From positions 496,001-560,000 of the forward strand of contig NZ_CP147407.1 in assembly GCF_037201815.1 (NCBI RefSeq): a stretch of DNA of 64,000 nucleotides, written 5' to 3'. A model generated the notes under the pieces. That model had not been told where the DNA came from. It saw nothing but the letters and a program-made list of their open reading frames with translations, and did no database searches. Below are positions 32,884 through 41,753 of this stretch, piece after piece. Within the stretch, counting starts at the first letter, position 1. Each line of letters begins with the position of its first letter. This stretch comes from Metabacillus sp. FJAT-52054 (GTDB taxonomy: Bacteria > Bacillota > Bacilli > Bacillales > Bacillaceae). The position numbers were made by a program, and so were the translations under genes.

Positions 32884-35238
32884 GTGGATCCAAATGGGGT
32901 AGATCATCTAGAAAACTTTGTAGATCCCTTCATCTACGGAGTATGTGCAATTCTTAGCATGCTAAGCGTACTTGGAATTTTGGCTTATTCCATCAAACTG
33001 AAAAATCATCCAAAAGCCTCTATTCTGGAAAAAATCAGCGTATCATCAGGAATCGGATGTTTATTTTGGATAACTCAGATTCTATTTTACACCTCTTTGC
33101 ACTTTTCGGTTAGTCCCGATGTGACGAACTTGTTGTATTTGCCTGCTTTTATACTCGTGATTTTCTTTTTATTTCAATTTATCGGCAGCAGAAAGGCTGG
33201 GCAAACAGGGCACAGCCATTACGCCAAGTTTTGTATTTATTTGACTTGCGCTCTTTTGGCAGCTGATTATGCCGGCTTCTATCCTATCTATAAAGGCCAG
33301 ATGGATATGAACTTTCTGTTAATCATCATTTGCGCAACGATTATGGTGGGAATCGTATTTTCAGGGGCCCAGCTTTTATTTATTGTCCTGGATGAGGAAT
33401 CAACCCGGTCAGCCATGTATTGGGGACTGGTAGGAAGTATCCTCATCGGCAGTGCGCTTTCCGTTTTTCCTTACATGGTGATTCTATCCGTTCTTTCAGT
33501 CAGTGATCAGCATCATCCATTTGTTCTGCTGCCCTATACAATCGGGTTAATTTCAATGGCAGCACTTGAATTTATTCCATCTTATTATTCCTACCGCAAG
33601 CTCAATGTAAAAAAGGAGGAGTATGCTTCCCTTTATCAAAATAACCTGGATGCAGTATTTACCCTCAATACCAAGGGGATCATAACCGGATGCAACCGGG
33701 CAGCGGAAATACTGACTGGTTATATAGAAAAAGAGCTGCAGGGCGAGAGTTATTTGCTGCTTGGATACAGTGAACAAATTAACAGTTTGTATGTGACTAA
33801 AGCGGTGGCTGGCGAGGCGTTTTCCGTAGACGTTGAAATTAAAATGAAGAACGGGAATCCGCTCACCGTCATTGCCTCTATCATATCGATCACAGCCCAT
33901 GGGAGGGCGACAGGGATTTATGTCATCCTAAAAGACATAACGAAAATTAAACAGGCGGAAGAAACCATTCAGCAGCTCGCTTTTTATGATGATCTTACAG
34001 GGCTTCCTAACCAAAAGCGCTTCAAATATTTGGTCAGTCAAACCAAGATTCCGTATACACTCGTTTCCATTTCTATTGTGAATCTGCAGAGCATCGAGGA
34101 GCTTTATGGCGAGAGAGCTGCAGCGGAAGTGATTAAGGCAGCGGCGGAGAAATTGAAACACAGTATGCCGGAGGGTTCGATTCTTGGCAGTACAGATCCG
34201 GGCATTTTCTCGCTCGCTCTCTTTGGCAAAAAACCGGGGGAATTAAACAGTTCCTATTTTTACGCGCTGGAAAAGCCGGTCTGCTATAAAGAGACCTTTG
34301 TGAATATCACAGCTGCCGCAGGAGCTGCTGTCTACCCTGAGCACAGTGCCAGCCATGAGGAAGTATTTAAATATGCGAGCATGGCCCTGAATGTGGCTAA
34401 AAACAGGAGTAACAGCAAGCATCTCACGTTCTCGAATGAACTCAATGAACATTACCATCGGGAGCTCTACACGGAGAATGAGCTAAGAAAAGCCATCCTG
34501 AATGAAGAATTGACTGTTCACTATCAGCCGAAATTCAGCCTTGAAACCGGTCAGTATAATAGTGCGGAAGCGCTTGTCAGATGGATTCATCCTGAATTGG
34601 GACCCGTATCGCCTGCTGTCTTCATCCCAATAGCAGAAAAAACGGGGCTAATCCGCGGCCTGGAAAAATTCGTCCTGAGAACGGCTTTTCTGCAAATGAA
34701 GCAATGGAAACAAATCGGTTATCCGTTTCAGCGTGTAGCCGTGAATTTTTCCCATTATCATTTTTACGATGACGGAATTGTAGACACTGTAAAAGAAATA
34801 CTGGAATTGACAGGTCTTGATCCTGAATGTGCCGAGATTGAAATCACGGAGAGTGCCATGATTGAAAATAAGGAAGAAACAATCAGCAAGCTGAATGAGC
34901 TGAAAAAACTCGGCATCAAAATCAGCCTGGACGATTTCGGAACGGGGTACAGCTCCTTAAGTTATCTGCAGGAGCTTCCAATCGATGTGCTGAAGATCGA
35001 CCGGTCCTTTATTAACAAAATCAACACGAGCAAGCAAAGCAATGCGATTCTTTCGAGCATCATTGCAATCGCGAAAGACCTAAATCTTGAAATCGTCGCA
35101 GAAGGGGTCGAGACAAAAGAGCAGCTGGAATTCCTTGAAGCGCTTCACTGTCCATCTATACAAGGCTTTTATTTCAGCCCGCCGCTTCCGCCGTCTGATA
35201 TGGCTGCATTATTAACCAATCCAATTGGACATAAATAA
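32884..35238 (+). CDS. Membrane c-di-GMP phosphodiesterase: 7TM, PAS, degenerate GGDEF, EAL
   Basis: In order: about seven N-terminal helices (residues ~10-230), a PAS domain (~240-345), a GGDEF domain (~350-510) and an EAL domain (~520-775). In the GGDEF domain the signature is replaced by STDPGIF, so cyclase activity should be lost. The EAL domain keeps EALVRW, the EITES Glu, DDFGTGYSSL and AEGVET, so phosphodiesterase activity is likely. It would lower c-di-GMP in response to a membrane or PAS signal and thus favour motility over biofilm. The start is GTG 32884 after AAAGGAAG. Confidence 0.92.
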   Translation: MDPNGVDHLENFVDPFIYGVCAILSMLSVLGILAYSIKLKNHPKASILEKISVSSGIGCLFWITQILFYTSLHFSVSPDVTNLLYLPAFILVIFFLFQFIGSRKAGQTGHSHYAKFCIYLTCALLAADYAGFYPIYKGQMDMNFLLIIICATIMVGIVFSGAQLLFIVLDEESTRSAMYWGLVGSILIGSALSVFPYMVILSVLSVSDQHHPFVLLPYTIGLISMAALEFIPSYYSYRKLNVKKEEYASLYQNNLDAVFTLNTKGIITGCNRAAEILTGYIEKELQGESYLLLGYSEQINSLYVTKAVAGEAFSVDVEIKMKNGNPLTVIASIISITAHGRATGIYVILKDITKIKQAEETIQQLAFYDDLTGLPNQKRFKYLVSQTKIPYTLVSISIVNLQSIEELYGERAAAEVIKAAAEKLKHSMPEGSILGSTDPGIFSLALFGKKPGELNSSYFYALEKPVCYKETFVNITAAAGAAVYPEHSASHEEVFKYASMALNVAKNRSNSKHLTFSNELNEHYHRELYTENELRKAILNEELTVHYQPKFSLETGQYNSAEALVRWIHPELGPVSPAVFIPIAEKTGLIRGLEKFVLRTAFLQMKQWKQIGYPFQRVAVNFSHYHFYDDGIVDTVKEILELTGLDPECAEIEITESAMIENKEETISKLNELKKLGIKISLDDFGTGYSSLSYLQELPIDVLKIDRSFINKINTSKQSNAILSSIIAIAKDLNLEIVAEGVETKEQLEFLEALHCPSIQGFYFSPPLPPSDMAALLTNPIGHK

Positions 35239-35268
35239 AACCTTTCCGCTCGGGAAAGGTTTTATTTT
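35237..35268. terminator. Bidirectional terminator between EAL and RsbR-like genes
   Basis: AAAACCTTTCC (35237-35247) pairs with GGAAAGGTTTT (35253-35263), between convergent genes. Confidence 0.85.
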
Positions 35269-36112
35269 ATATGTTTTTTGCCATTTTCCTGACAGCTTTT
35301 TGAAGAGAGCTTTCCATTTTCATTCCTGAGAAATCAATGCCAAGCTGGATAGCCGTCTGAGCAACCTCCGGCCTGATGCCGCATATGACCGTTTCTACTC
35401 CAATGAGTCTGAGAGCTTCAGCCAGCTGGAAAATTTCCTTTGCTACCATCGTGTCGACGGTTACAACTCCTGATAAGTCCAGAATCAGGATAGAAATCCC
35501 CGAATCGATGCTTTGCTGAAGCGACGATTCCATAATATTCTTTGCCCTGGCCGTGTCAATGTCACCGATAATCGGGAGAAGCCCAATATAGTCAGTCAGT
35601 TCAATGACAGGTGCGCTAAGTTCCTTAATAAGGGATGACTGTGCTTCAAGGCGCATTATCATAATTTTCATGAATTCTTTCGTAAAAGATTCAATTACAT
35701 AATCCAAGGCTGTATTCAATTTTTTCTCCCAGTAGAACAGGTCCTGGATTGTAATAGGAAGGTTCGTTTCTGAAGTGAATCGCTCAATAAACTGCCAGAA
35801 AATCCGGCGGAATATGCCGAAATTACGGGTAACCTCTGCAATCGATGTCCGTGACTGGGCCCTGTCGGCAGCTGTCTTTTTAGTCCAGGCTCCAATGGTT
35901 TCTTTCATCTCTTCATTGCTCTGATCAAGAGATTTGGCGACAAGCCTCACATAGTTGGAATTCTGTTCTCTGATTTTTTCCGAGATTTGCGGAGGAGCAT
36001 CAAGGGAATAATCGGATCCGGTTTTAACCGACTGGTGTGTGAACCATTCTTCCGTAAATTGTGGAGCCTTTTCAACGATGAACTGATAGAGTGCTTTTGC
36101 TTTTGTTTCCAT
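35267..36112 (-). CDS. rsbRD: RsbR-type stressosome protein (RsbRD-like)
   Basis: The 281-residue protein has a helical N-terminal sensor domain (residues ~1-150) and a C-terminal STAS domain (~155-275). The STAS part has both Thr-containing sites that RsbT phosphorylates in B. subtilis RsbR proteins: GDIDTARAK and VVTVDTMVAKEIF. The N-terminus is not a globin or PAS type and is most like the RsbRD/YqhA paralogue. RsbR proteins build stressosomes with RsbS and release RsbT to activate the general stress response. No rsbS, rsbT or sigB is in this window, so this is a stand-alone paralogue. AAGGAG precedes the ATG. Confidence 0.82.
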   Translation of the reverse strand: METKAKALYQFIVEKAPQFTEEWFTHQSVKTGSDYSLDAPPQISEKIREQNSNYVRLVAKSLDQSNEEMKETIGAWTKKTAADRAQSRTSIAEVTRNFGIFRRIFWQFIERFTSETNLPITIQDLFYWEKKLNTALDYVIESFTKEFMKIMIMRLEAQSSLIKELSAPVIELTDYIGLLPIIGDIDTARAKNIMESSLQQSIDSGISILILDLSGVVTVDTMVAKEIFQLAEALRLIGVETVICGIRPEVAQTAIQLGIDFSGMKMESSLQKAVRKMAKNI

Positions 36113-36212
36113 AATATCTCCTTGGAAGGTAAGTCATGCTTTACTTGATCGGCGCCTGCGAATTTAAGCAAAGAATCATAATACTAAAAGTATAACAGAT
36201 TTAAAGGTGTGT

Positions 36213-36776
36213 TTACCTTTTTAATAGGATTGGGAGACCAATGGCGGCAGATGCTTTCCAGCCGTCAGGATCCTTTTTAAAAACAATAACCGTTTCAAAA
36301 GTCCATGTCTCATTGGATTCAGCACGGGAAGCTCCAATCAGCGCATATACAGCGGCTTTTCGCAAATCTTGCCCGGTCTTATACACCCTCGCTTCTTTTA
36401 ATGTTAGAGTATATGGGAATTGTTCAAATACTGCGATCGTGTTTAGTCTCTCAGCCTCGTAATCAAACCCTTGTGCTGTTTTTGACAGAGTGGCCATATA
36501 CCGGTCCAAATCCTTCATTTTCAACGCATAAAAGTGGTCGTTGAGAACAGTGAAGATTTCTTTCTCATCTTCTTTAGGAAGCCTTTGGTTAATCGATCGC
36601 GCCTTTTTAATTGAATGCCCGCTCGTTTTTTTCAAAGAATCCTCCTGAATCAGGACAGGTTCTTTCGGTTTTAGAGAAATAGTGGGATTTACTGGCTTAA
36701 CAGCTTCCTGATCTGTCATTCCGCAGCCGCCGAGATTGAATAAAAAGAGTATAAGTACGGATAAAATTCGTTTCAT
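36213..36776 (-). CDS. Putative lipoprotein of unknown function
   Basis: The 187-residue protein has a signal peptide ending in the lipobox-like LGGC (Cys about residue 18). A Pro/Lys-rich linker follows, then a domain with NTF2/SnoaL-like features (FTVLNDHFYALKMKDLDRYMATLSKTA...WTFETVIVFKKDPDGWKASAAIG). A cell-surface binding role is plausible. The start at 36776 is chosen because AAAGGA lies between it and the upstream in-frame ATG at 36791. It is divergent from thrE genes and has the same direction as rsbRD. Confidence 0.75.
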   Translation of the reverse strand: MKRILSVLILFLFNLGGCGMTDQEAVKPVNPTISLKPKEPVLIQEDSLKKTSGHSIKKARSINQRLPKEDEKEIFTVLNDHFYALKMKDLDRYMATLSKTAQGFDYEAERLNTIAVFEQFPYTLTLKEARVYKTGQDLRKAAVYALIGASRAESNETWTFETVIVFKKDPDGWKASAAIGLPILLKR

Positions 36777-36900
36777 GATGCGTCCTTTCAAGCTATATAT
36801 AGTGAGTCTTTTGGCACAATCTTATCGTTTCTCTATCATGAGTCTAAAATCCTGCTTAAAAAGGAAAAAATAGTATAAAAGGCAGGGCGCTTTCAAAAAA

Positions 36901-36929
36901 TTGTCCCTGCAGGCTTTTTCGGATACACT
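36901..36929 (+). promoter_or_regulatory. Promoter of the split thrE operon
   Basis: TTGTCC (36901-36906), a 17-bp spacer and TACACT (36924-36929) lie 39 bp before the first gene. Confidence 0.6.
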
Positions 36930-36967
36930 ATAGGTGCTTCATCAATGTAAAAGCAGGGAGATTAATA

Positions 36968-37744
36968 ATGGATAAACAACTAACCTTTACATATGAAATT
37001 ATGGATGTTTGCCTGCTGGCTGGAAAAATCATGCTTCAAAGCGGGGCGGAAACATACCGGGTTGAGGATACGATGACAAGGATGGCAGCGGCTTTCGGCT
37101 TTAGCCACTCCCATAGCTATGTAACGCCGACCGGGATTATTTTTTCAGTAGAGGGCAAGGAACCAACGAAAACGAAGCTCATCCGGATTGCAGAACGTAC
37201 GACTGACCTTGAAAAGGTAGCACTTGTCAATGGAATCTCACGGAAGATCAGCAGCGGTGAGTTTACTGCAGATGAGGCCTATCAGGAATTAAAGATTGTA
37301 GAGAGGGCAAGCCATACTTACCCCCTATGGGTACAGAGTGTGGCCGCTGCTGTCTCTAGCGGCTGCTTCCTCATCATGTTTATGGGGAAATGGCCGGACT
37401 TTTTGCCTGCTGTCATTGCCGGGGGAGCGGGATTCATCAGTTTGATTTATTTCCACAGGCTTGTACCGATTAAATTTTTCTCGGAATTTCTTGCTTCGTT
37501 CATCATCGGGCTGCTCGCCTTTTTATTTGTCAAAACGGGGGCTGGAATGGAAGTCGATAAAATCATTATCGGTTCCGTAATGCCGCTCGTTCCCGGGCTT
37601 TTAATTACAAACGCCGTAAGGGATTTGATGGCCGGCCATCTCGTTTCGGGGCTTTCAAAAGGGGCAGAGGCCTTCTTAACCGCATTTGCAATCGGTTCGG
37701 GAATCGCCCTCGTATTTTCTATTTTTGCAGGGATAGGAGGGTGA
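36968..37744 (+). CDS. Threonine/serine exporter, N-terminal half (YjjP-like)
   Basis: The 258-residue protein has the ThrE N-terminal domain (LAGKIMLQSGAETYRVEDTM and SHSYVTPTGIIFSV) followed by five hydrophobic helices. In Corynebacterium ThrE is a single ~490-residue exporter; here it is split in two, as in E. coli YjjP/YjjB and other Bacillus. It exports threonine and serine, or succinate in some homologues. A stop codon overlap with the next gene's upstream region implies coupling. AGGGAG precedes the ATG. Confidence 0.9.
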   Translation: MDKQLTFTYEIMDVCLLAGKIMLQSGAETYRVEDTMTRMAAAFGFSHSHSYVTPTGIIFSVEGKEPTKTKLIRIAERTTDLEKVALVNGISRKISSGEFTADEAYQELKIVERASHTYPLWVQSVAAAVSSGCFLIMFMGKWPDFLPAVIAGGAGFISLIYFHRLVPIKFFSEFLASFIIGLLAFLFVKTGAGMEVDKIIIGSVMPLVPGLLITNAVRDLMAGHLVSGLSKGAEAFLTAFAIGSGIALVFSIFAGIGG

Positions 37745-37749
37745 CCGGT

Positions 37750-38202
37750 ATGATTGAACAACTCATTACAAGCTTTATTGCCTCGGCTGCGTTTGGGATG
37801 ATATTTAATGCTCCGCGTAAATCACTGATGAAGTGCGGTTTCGTTGGCATGCTTGGCTGGATCATTTATTACATGATGGTTGAAAATCAATTGGATACGA
37901 TTTTTTCAACTGTGGTCGCATCGTTTGTCATTGCGGTAACCGGCCAGATTTTTTCAAAAATTTATAAAACACCTGTCATTATATTCAGTGTTGCCGGAGT
38001 GATACCGCTTGTCCCTGGCGGCATGGCTTATGATGCAATGCGCAACTTTGTGCAGAACGACTATAACATCGCAATCAGCTTAGCGGCAAAAGCCTTTATG
38101 GTATCCGGATCGATCGCCATCGGACTTGTATTTTCCGAGGTCATCAATCAGGCAATTAGACAGACTCAGCTGAACAGGCTGAATAAAGGACAGGGCAGGT
38201 AA
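37750..38202 (+). CDS. Threonine/serine exporter, C-terminal half (YjjB-like)
   Basis: The 150-residue membrane protein has four helices of the ThrE_2 family (SAAFGMIFNAPRKSLMKCGFVGMLGW, AGVIPLVPGGMAYDAM). It completes the exporter with the preceding gene. The start at ATG 37750 is 8 nt after AGGAGGG; the GTG at 37741, inside the previous stop region, is unlikely. The pair is followed closely by the BlaI operon promoter, with no strong terminator visible. Confidence 0.88.
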   Translation: MIEQLITSFIASAAFGMIFNAPRKSLMKCGFVGMLGWIIYYMMVENQLDTIFSTVVASFVIAVTGQIFSKIYKTPVIIFSVAGVIPLVPGGMAYDAMRNFVQNDYNIAISLAAKAFMVSGSIAIGLVFSEVINQAIRQTQLNRLNKGQGR

Positions 38203-38215
38203 GTATAAAAGAGGA

Positions 38216-38253
38216 TTGACTTCCTCTACCCAGTTGCACTACAATCTGTAGTG
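38216..38253 (+). promoter_or_regulatory. Promoter with BlaI-type operator 1
   Basis: The -35 box TTGACT (38216-38221) and -10 box TACAAT (38240-38245) have an 18-bp spacer. CACTAC (38237-38242) and GTAGTG (38248-38253) form an inverted repeat with a 5-bp centre covering the -10. It resembles the TACA/TGTA dyads of BlaI/MecI and recurs at 39536-39552. Confidence 0.8.
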
Positions 38254-38266
38254 TGAGGTGGATCGT

Positions 38267-38680
38267 ATGAAAATTAATCGCTTCAAATCGAATGAGACGG
38301 GATTAAACCGCTTTTTCGGTCCGCTCGAGGCAAAAATCATGGATATTCTCTGGTGCCGCGAGGAAATGTCCATTAAAGATGTGCAGGAGCAGCTTGAAAA
38401 AGAAAAGCCCATTAGCTTCAACACCGTCATGACTGTCATGAAAAGACTTCAGGAAAAAGAAGTACTGATCAAAAGAACGGAAAAAAGAACATCCTTTTAC
38501 AAACCGGCCATGACGAGGGAGCACTTTCTTCAAACGCAGTCGAGAGAACTTACCCATGACCTGCTGGATGAATTCGGCCCTCTTGCTGTCAGCCATATGC
38601 TTGACGCCCTAGATGAAGCCGATCAGGAGCTTATCAGCAGACTCGAAGATAAGCTGAAACAGTTGAAAAAGGACGTGTAA
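38267..38680 (+). CDS. BlaI/MecI/CopY family repressor
   Basis: The 137-residue winged-helix protein (LEAKIMDILWCREEMSIKDVQEQLEKEKPISFNTVMTVMKRLQEKEVL) has the usual C-terminal dimerisation helices. The family represses its own operon and is inactivated by cleavage triggered by the partner membrane peptidase. Here the partner gene follows 2 bp downstream. The start at 38267 follows GAGGTG; the GTG at 38258 lies inside that site. No beta-lactamase gene is in the window, so the target is something else, probably the DoxX-DsbA operon carrying the same operator. Confidence 0.9.
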   Translation: MKINRFKSNETGLNRFFGPLEAKIMDILWCREEMSIKDVQEQLEKEKPISFNTVMTVMKRLQEKEVLIKRTEKRTSFYKPAMTREHFLQTQSRELTHDLLDEFGPLAVSHMLDALDEADQELISRLEDKLKQLKKDV

Positions 38681-38682
38681 TC

Positions 38683-39516
38683 ATGTGGGAGAGACGTTCA
38701 AAACGAATATTTGGATTCGCTGTCGTGCTTTCAGGACTACTGATTCTACAGATGGCCGTTTACGCTTACCAGCTGCTGTGCCAGGGTACATTCGGGGTCA
38801 ATATGTATGGGGCGTGCCACAGCCTGTTTAAACAGATCGGGCTGTCATCGGTTGCGGTTACGCTTGATGTGCTGATTGGATGTACCTTGATCACTCTTGG
38901 GTATCATTTGTCAAAGCAGTACCTTTTATATAAAAGGTTTTGCCGGAAGCTTGCGATGAGCAGGAATGAGATGGAAAGCAAACAATTAGAAAAACGCTTC
39001 GGACACAAGATTTCAGTAATCGATCAAACGGAACCTGCAGCCTTCACGGCAGGTTACTTCAGACCCGTCATTATTGTATCTTCCGGTCTGCTTGAACTGC
39101 TGAACGATCAGGAGCTGCAAGCCGTCATCTATCATGAACAGTTTCATCAGAGTCAAAGAGATCCATTGAAGAAATGGATTCTTCAGTTCATTGCACGAAC
39201 ACTTTGGTATATTCCAATTTTTAAATGGTGGCAAAAGCACTACGAGCTGACAAAAGAGGTGCTTGCAGACCGCTTTGCCATCCGGGAATCCGGCAGCATA
39301 GCCGGCTTAAGCCACGCTTTGCTGAAAATGATGAAGTGGGGGAAAACAAACAATAGCCCGCATACGGTTTCCATCAGCGAGACCGCGATTAACTACCGGA
39401 TTATGCATTTGCTTAATCCGGAAACAAGCGAACCGGTGAAAACACCGCGCTCAGCCGTTATTGCATCCGTCCAGGTTGTTATGGTTTTGGCGGGAATGTT
39501 CATCATCTCGCCATAA
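38683..39516 (+). CDS. BlaR1/MecR1-type M56 membrane metallopeptidase without sensor domain
   Basis: The 277-residue protein has hydrophobic segments near residues 8-30, 52-75 and 255-275. The zinc motif HEQFH (in VIYHEQFHQSQRDP) and the downstream EVLADRFAI are both present. BlaR1 has an additional ~250-residue extracellular penicillin-binding domain after the last helix; here the protein ends at that helix (VMVLAGMFIISP). The signal must therefore be sensed by the membrane part or another protein. It probably cleaves the BlaI-type repressor encoded just upstream. Confidence 0.88.
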   Translation: MWERRSKRIFGFAVVLSGLLILQMAVYAYQLLCQGTFGVNMYGACHSLFKQIGLSSVAVTLDVLIGCTLITLGYHLSKQYLLYKRFCRKLAMSRNEMESKQLEKRFGHKISVIDQTEPAAFTAGYFRPVIIVSSGLLELLNDQELQAVIYHEQFHQSQRDPLKKWILQFIARTLWYIPIFKWWQKHYELTKEVLADRFAIRESGSIAGLSHALLKMMKWGKTNNSPHTVSISETAINYRIMHLLNPETSEPVKTPRSAVIASVQVVMVLAGMFIISP

Positions 39517-39535
39517 CTTTTTTTATAAACAACTA

Positions 39536-39552
39536 CACTACGCAATGTAGTG
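39536..39552. promoter_or_regulatory. BlaI-type operator 2, before doxX
   Basis: CACTAC (39536-39541), 5 bp and GTAGTG (39547-39552) repeat the half-sites and spacing of operator 1 exactly. The site is 27 bp before the DoxX start. Confidence 0.8.
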
Positions 39553-39578
39553 TGTTGTAAAATAAGGAGGAATGTATC

Positions 39579-39971
39579 ATGCTAAACCATATTGGAACAC
39601 TCATCATCCGCTTTGTCCTGGGAATCATATTTATCCTTCACGGGTACATGAAGTTTGCTGGAGGCATCGAGCAGACAGCTGAATTCTTCGCAAGTCTCGG
39701 TCTCCCTGGGTTTATGGCATACGCCGTGGCTGTAATCGAACTGGCAGGAGGAATTCTGATCCTGATTGGACTCGGAACAAGGATTGTGTCCGTTCTAATT
39801 GCAATTATTATGCTCGGAGCCATATTTACGGTAGGATTGAAAAAGGGATTTATCGGGGGCTACGAATTGGACGCGGCTCTTCTTGCTATGGCGCTTAGCC
39901 TCGCCTTTACAGGAAGCGGGGCATACTCCGCAGAAGGTCTGTTGAAAAAACGCAGCCGCTCCGCATCATGA
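39579..39971 (+). CDS. DoxX family membrane protein
   Basis: The 130-residue protein has four transmembrane helices and the family signature (RFVLGIIFILHGYMKF...FASLGLPGFMAYAVAVIELAGGILILIGLGTR). DoxX proteins occur with thiol and oxidative-stress systems; in mycobacteria one forms a complex with superoxide dismutase and a thiosulfate sulfurtransferase. The gene follows operator 2 with AAGGAGG, and precedes a membrane-anchored thiol oxidoreductase by 24 bp, so the two probably act together in envelope redox homeostasis. Confidence 0.9.
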   Translation: MLNHIGTLIIRFVLGIIFILHGYMKFAGGIEQTAEFFASLGLPGFMAYAVAVIELAGGILILIGLGTRIVSVLIAIIMLGAIFTVGLKKGFIGGYELDAALLAMALSLAFTGSGAYSAEGLLKKRSRSAS

Positions 39972-39995
39972 AAAGTACAAATAGGAAGTGAGCAA

Positions 39996-40697
39996 ATGGA
40001 AGAGAAACAACAAGACAAAAATACATTTTCACAAAAGCCTTTCGTATTCGGGCTCCTTTTCGCGATTCTTTTAGCCATCCTGATCGGCGGACTTTTCGTC
40101 GGCTATAACAAGTCATCCATGAGCAATCCGGGCATCATTTCATACAAAAATGAGCCCTACTTAGGAGATAAAGATGCTCCGGTGAAAATTATTGAATTCG
40201 GGGATTACAAATGCCCAGCCTGCAAAGGATTCAATGATACGTTCTTCAAGCAGATTGATAAGGAACTGATTCAAACCGGAAAGGTGCAGTTTTTCTTCTT
40301 CCACCATCCGTTTATAAACGTAGACTCCTACCGTTCAGCTGAATTCTCGGAGAGCGTCTACAAGGTACTGGGAAACGATAAGTTCTGGGAATTCCATAAA
40401 AAGCTTTATGATGCTCAGCCAAGTGATCCTGAAGCCGAAAACAAAGATATTTATAAAAAGGATTACCTGATGAACCTTCTTAGTACAATGGCAAGCAAAG
40501 AAGAAGTGGACAAGGTCGTACAATCCTATGATAAAAAAGAAGGCAAGCTCGCCTCCAACGAAGATGATGCCCTCGCTACACAGCTTGGCGTTACCTCTAC
40601 ACCATCGCTTTTCGTGAACGGGAAAATGTTCCTCGGACGCGACATGAAGGATTTAAGGACGCGGGTAGATGCGGCAGCGAAAGAAGAAGGGAAATAA
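39996..40697 (+). CDS. Membrane-anchored DsbA-like thiol-disulfide oxidoreductase (BdbD-like)
   Basis: The 233-residue protein has an N-terminal anchor helix (residues ~15-38) and an extracellular DsbA-type thioredoxin fold with CPAC (in EFGDYKCPACKGFNDTF). The late cis-Pro motif is VTSTPSLFVNG. It resembles BdbD and Na+/H+ antiporter-linked DsbA proteins, which introduce or isomerise disulfides in exported proteins. No BdbC-like partner is adjacent; DoxX may take the membrane electron-acceptor role, which is a guess. GGAAGTG precedes the ATG. Confidence 0.9.
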   Translation: MEEKQQDKNTFSQKPFVFGLLFAILLAILIGGLFVGYNKSSMSNPGIISYKNEPYLGDKDAPVKIIEFGDYKCPACKGFNDTFFKQIDKELIQTGKVQFFFFHHPFINVDSYRSAEFSESVYKVLGNDKFWEFHKKLYDAQPSDPEAENKDIYKKDYLMNLLSTMASKEEVDKVVQSYDKKEGKLASNEDDALATQLGVTSTPSLFVNGKMFLGRDMKDLRTRVDAAAKEEGK

Positions 40698-40729
40698 AAA
40701 AAGACAGGCACCGTGCCTGTCTTTTTTTA
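40697..40729 (+). terminator. Terminator after the DoxX-DsbA operon
   Basis: AAAGACAGGCAC pairs with GTGCCTGTCTTT, flanked by A and T runs. Its core closely resembles a palindrome inside the repeat block near 47133-47155. Confidence 0.85.
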
Positions 40730-40821
40730 TGTGATAATATACTAAAATCTGGATCTCAATGCTAAAATTAACCCATAGAAAAATTAAAAGAAGTCTGTCT
40801 TACCTAAAAGGGGGAGTCGAA

Positions 40822-41595
40822 ATGGTGCCGCAATCCGCTATACTGGGGCTTGTTTTTCAGCTGGCCGTGTCCGTCATCCTGCCGGTGGCCGGGTACATAT
40901 TCTTAAAAAAGAAATACAAGATTTCGTTTCGTCCTGTTTTAATAGGGATTCTTATTTTCTTCGTTTTTGCTAATGTGCTGGGAGGTTCGTTTAACCAATT
41001 CATTTTGGTCACGAATAAAACAACCTCTCAAATCGCTGATCAGCCTGTACTCTTCGCGATATACGGAGGCCTTTCTGCGGGCTTTTTTGAAGAAATGGGA
41101 AGGTTTATCGCGTTCACCTGGCTCCTGAAATTGTATCGGGAGCGAAAGGACGGCCTGGCTTACGGGCTTGGTCACGGAGGAATTGAAGCACTTCTGATTG
41201 GCGCGCTTGGAAGCATTCAGATGATTTCCCTGGCGATTCTGCAGAACTCCGGTAAACTTGAGAAAACAATTGCTGCTCAGAACCTCCCTCCTGAAGTCCT
41301 GAACCAGCTGACGTCAGCGCTGACGGAGCTAACCTTTCCGCTGGCATTCATGGGCGGACTGGAGCGTGCGGCTGCATTTTTCATTCAAATCGCCTTATCA
41401 TTGATTGTGCTTTACGCAGTCAAAAACAAAAAATACATCTATGTACTTGCAGCCATTCTTCTGCATGCCCTCATCGACTTTTTCCCTGCCCTGTATCAGG
41501 CTGGAGCGATGAATTTGTATGCAGTGGAAATTATTATATATGTGATTGGGATTGGCGCTTTTCTCTTTATAAGGAGTTCTTTTTTACGAGATTGA
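40822..41595 (+). CDS. YhfC family intramembrane metalloprotease
   Basis: The 257-residue protein has about eight hydrophobic helices. The PrsW/CPBP-like motifs are visible: FFEEMGRF (Glu-Glu-x-x-Arg), GLGHGGIEALLIG (His and Glu) and HALIDFFPALYQ. It is likely a membrane-embedded glutamic or metalloprotease; the substrate is unknown. The start at 40822 is supported by AAAAGGGGGAG; the in-frame ATG at 40759 would add a basic, non-family leader. The gene stands alone between two terminators. Confidence 0.85.
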   Translation: MVPQSAILGLVFQLAVSVILPVAGYIFLKKKYKISFRPVLIGILIFFVFANVLGGSFNQFILVTNKTTSQIADQPVLFAIYGGLSAGFFEEMGRFIAFTWLLKLYRERKDGLAYGLGHGGIEALLIGALGSIQMISLAILQNSGKLEKTIAAQNLPPEVLNQLTSALTELTFPLAFMGGLERAAAFFIQIALSLIVLYAVKNKKYIYVLAAILLHALIDFFPALYQAGAMNLYAVEIIIYVIGIGAFLFIRSSFLRD

Positions 41596-41632
41596 TACAT
41601 CAATGGAGCGAAAAGGACCATAATAACAGAGG

Positions 41633-41660
41633 AGCTTTGCACAGGTGCAGAGCTTTTTTC
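41633..41660 (+). terminator. Terminator after the YhfC gene
   Basis: AGCTTTGCAC (41633-41642) pairs with GTGCAGAGCT (41645-41654), followed by a T tract. Confidence 0.8.
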
Positions 41661-41753
41661 AATTTCCAGCACATATCGGAATCAAAATATTTAAATAATT
41701 TCCTGCATAAGGATATGATAGGAGTAACAATCCATACATAGAGAAGGGATAAC

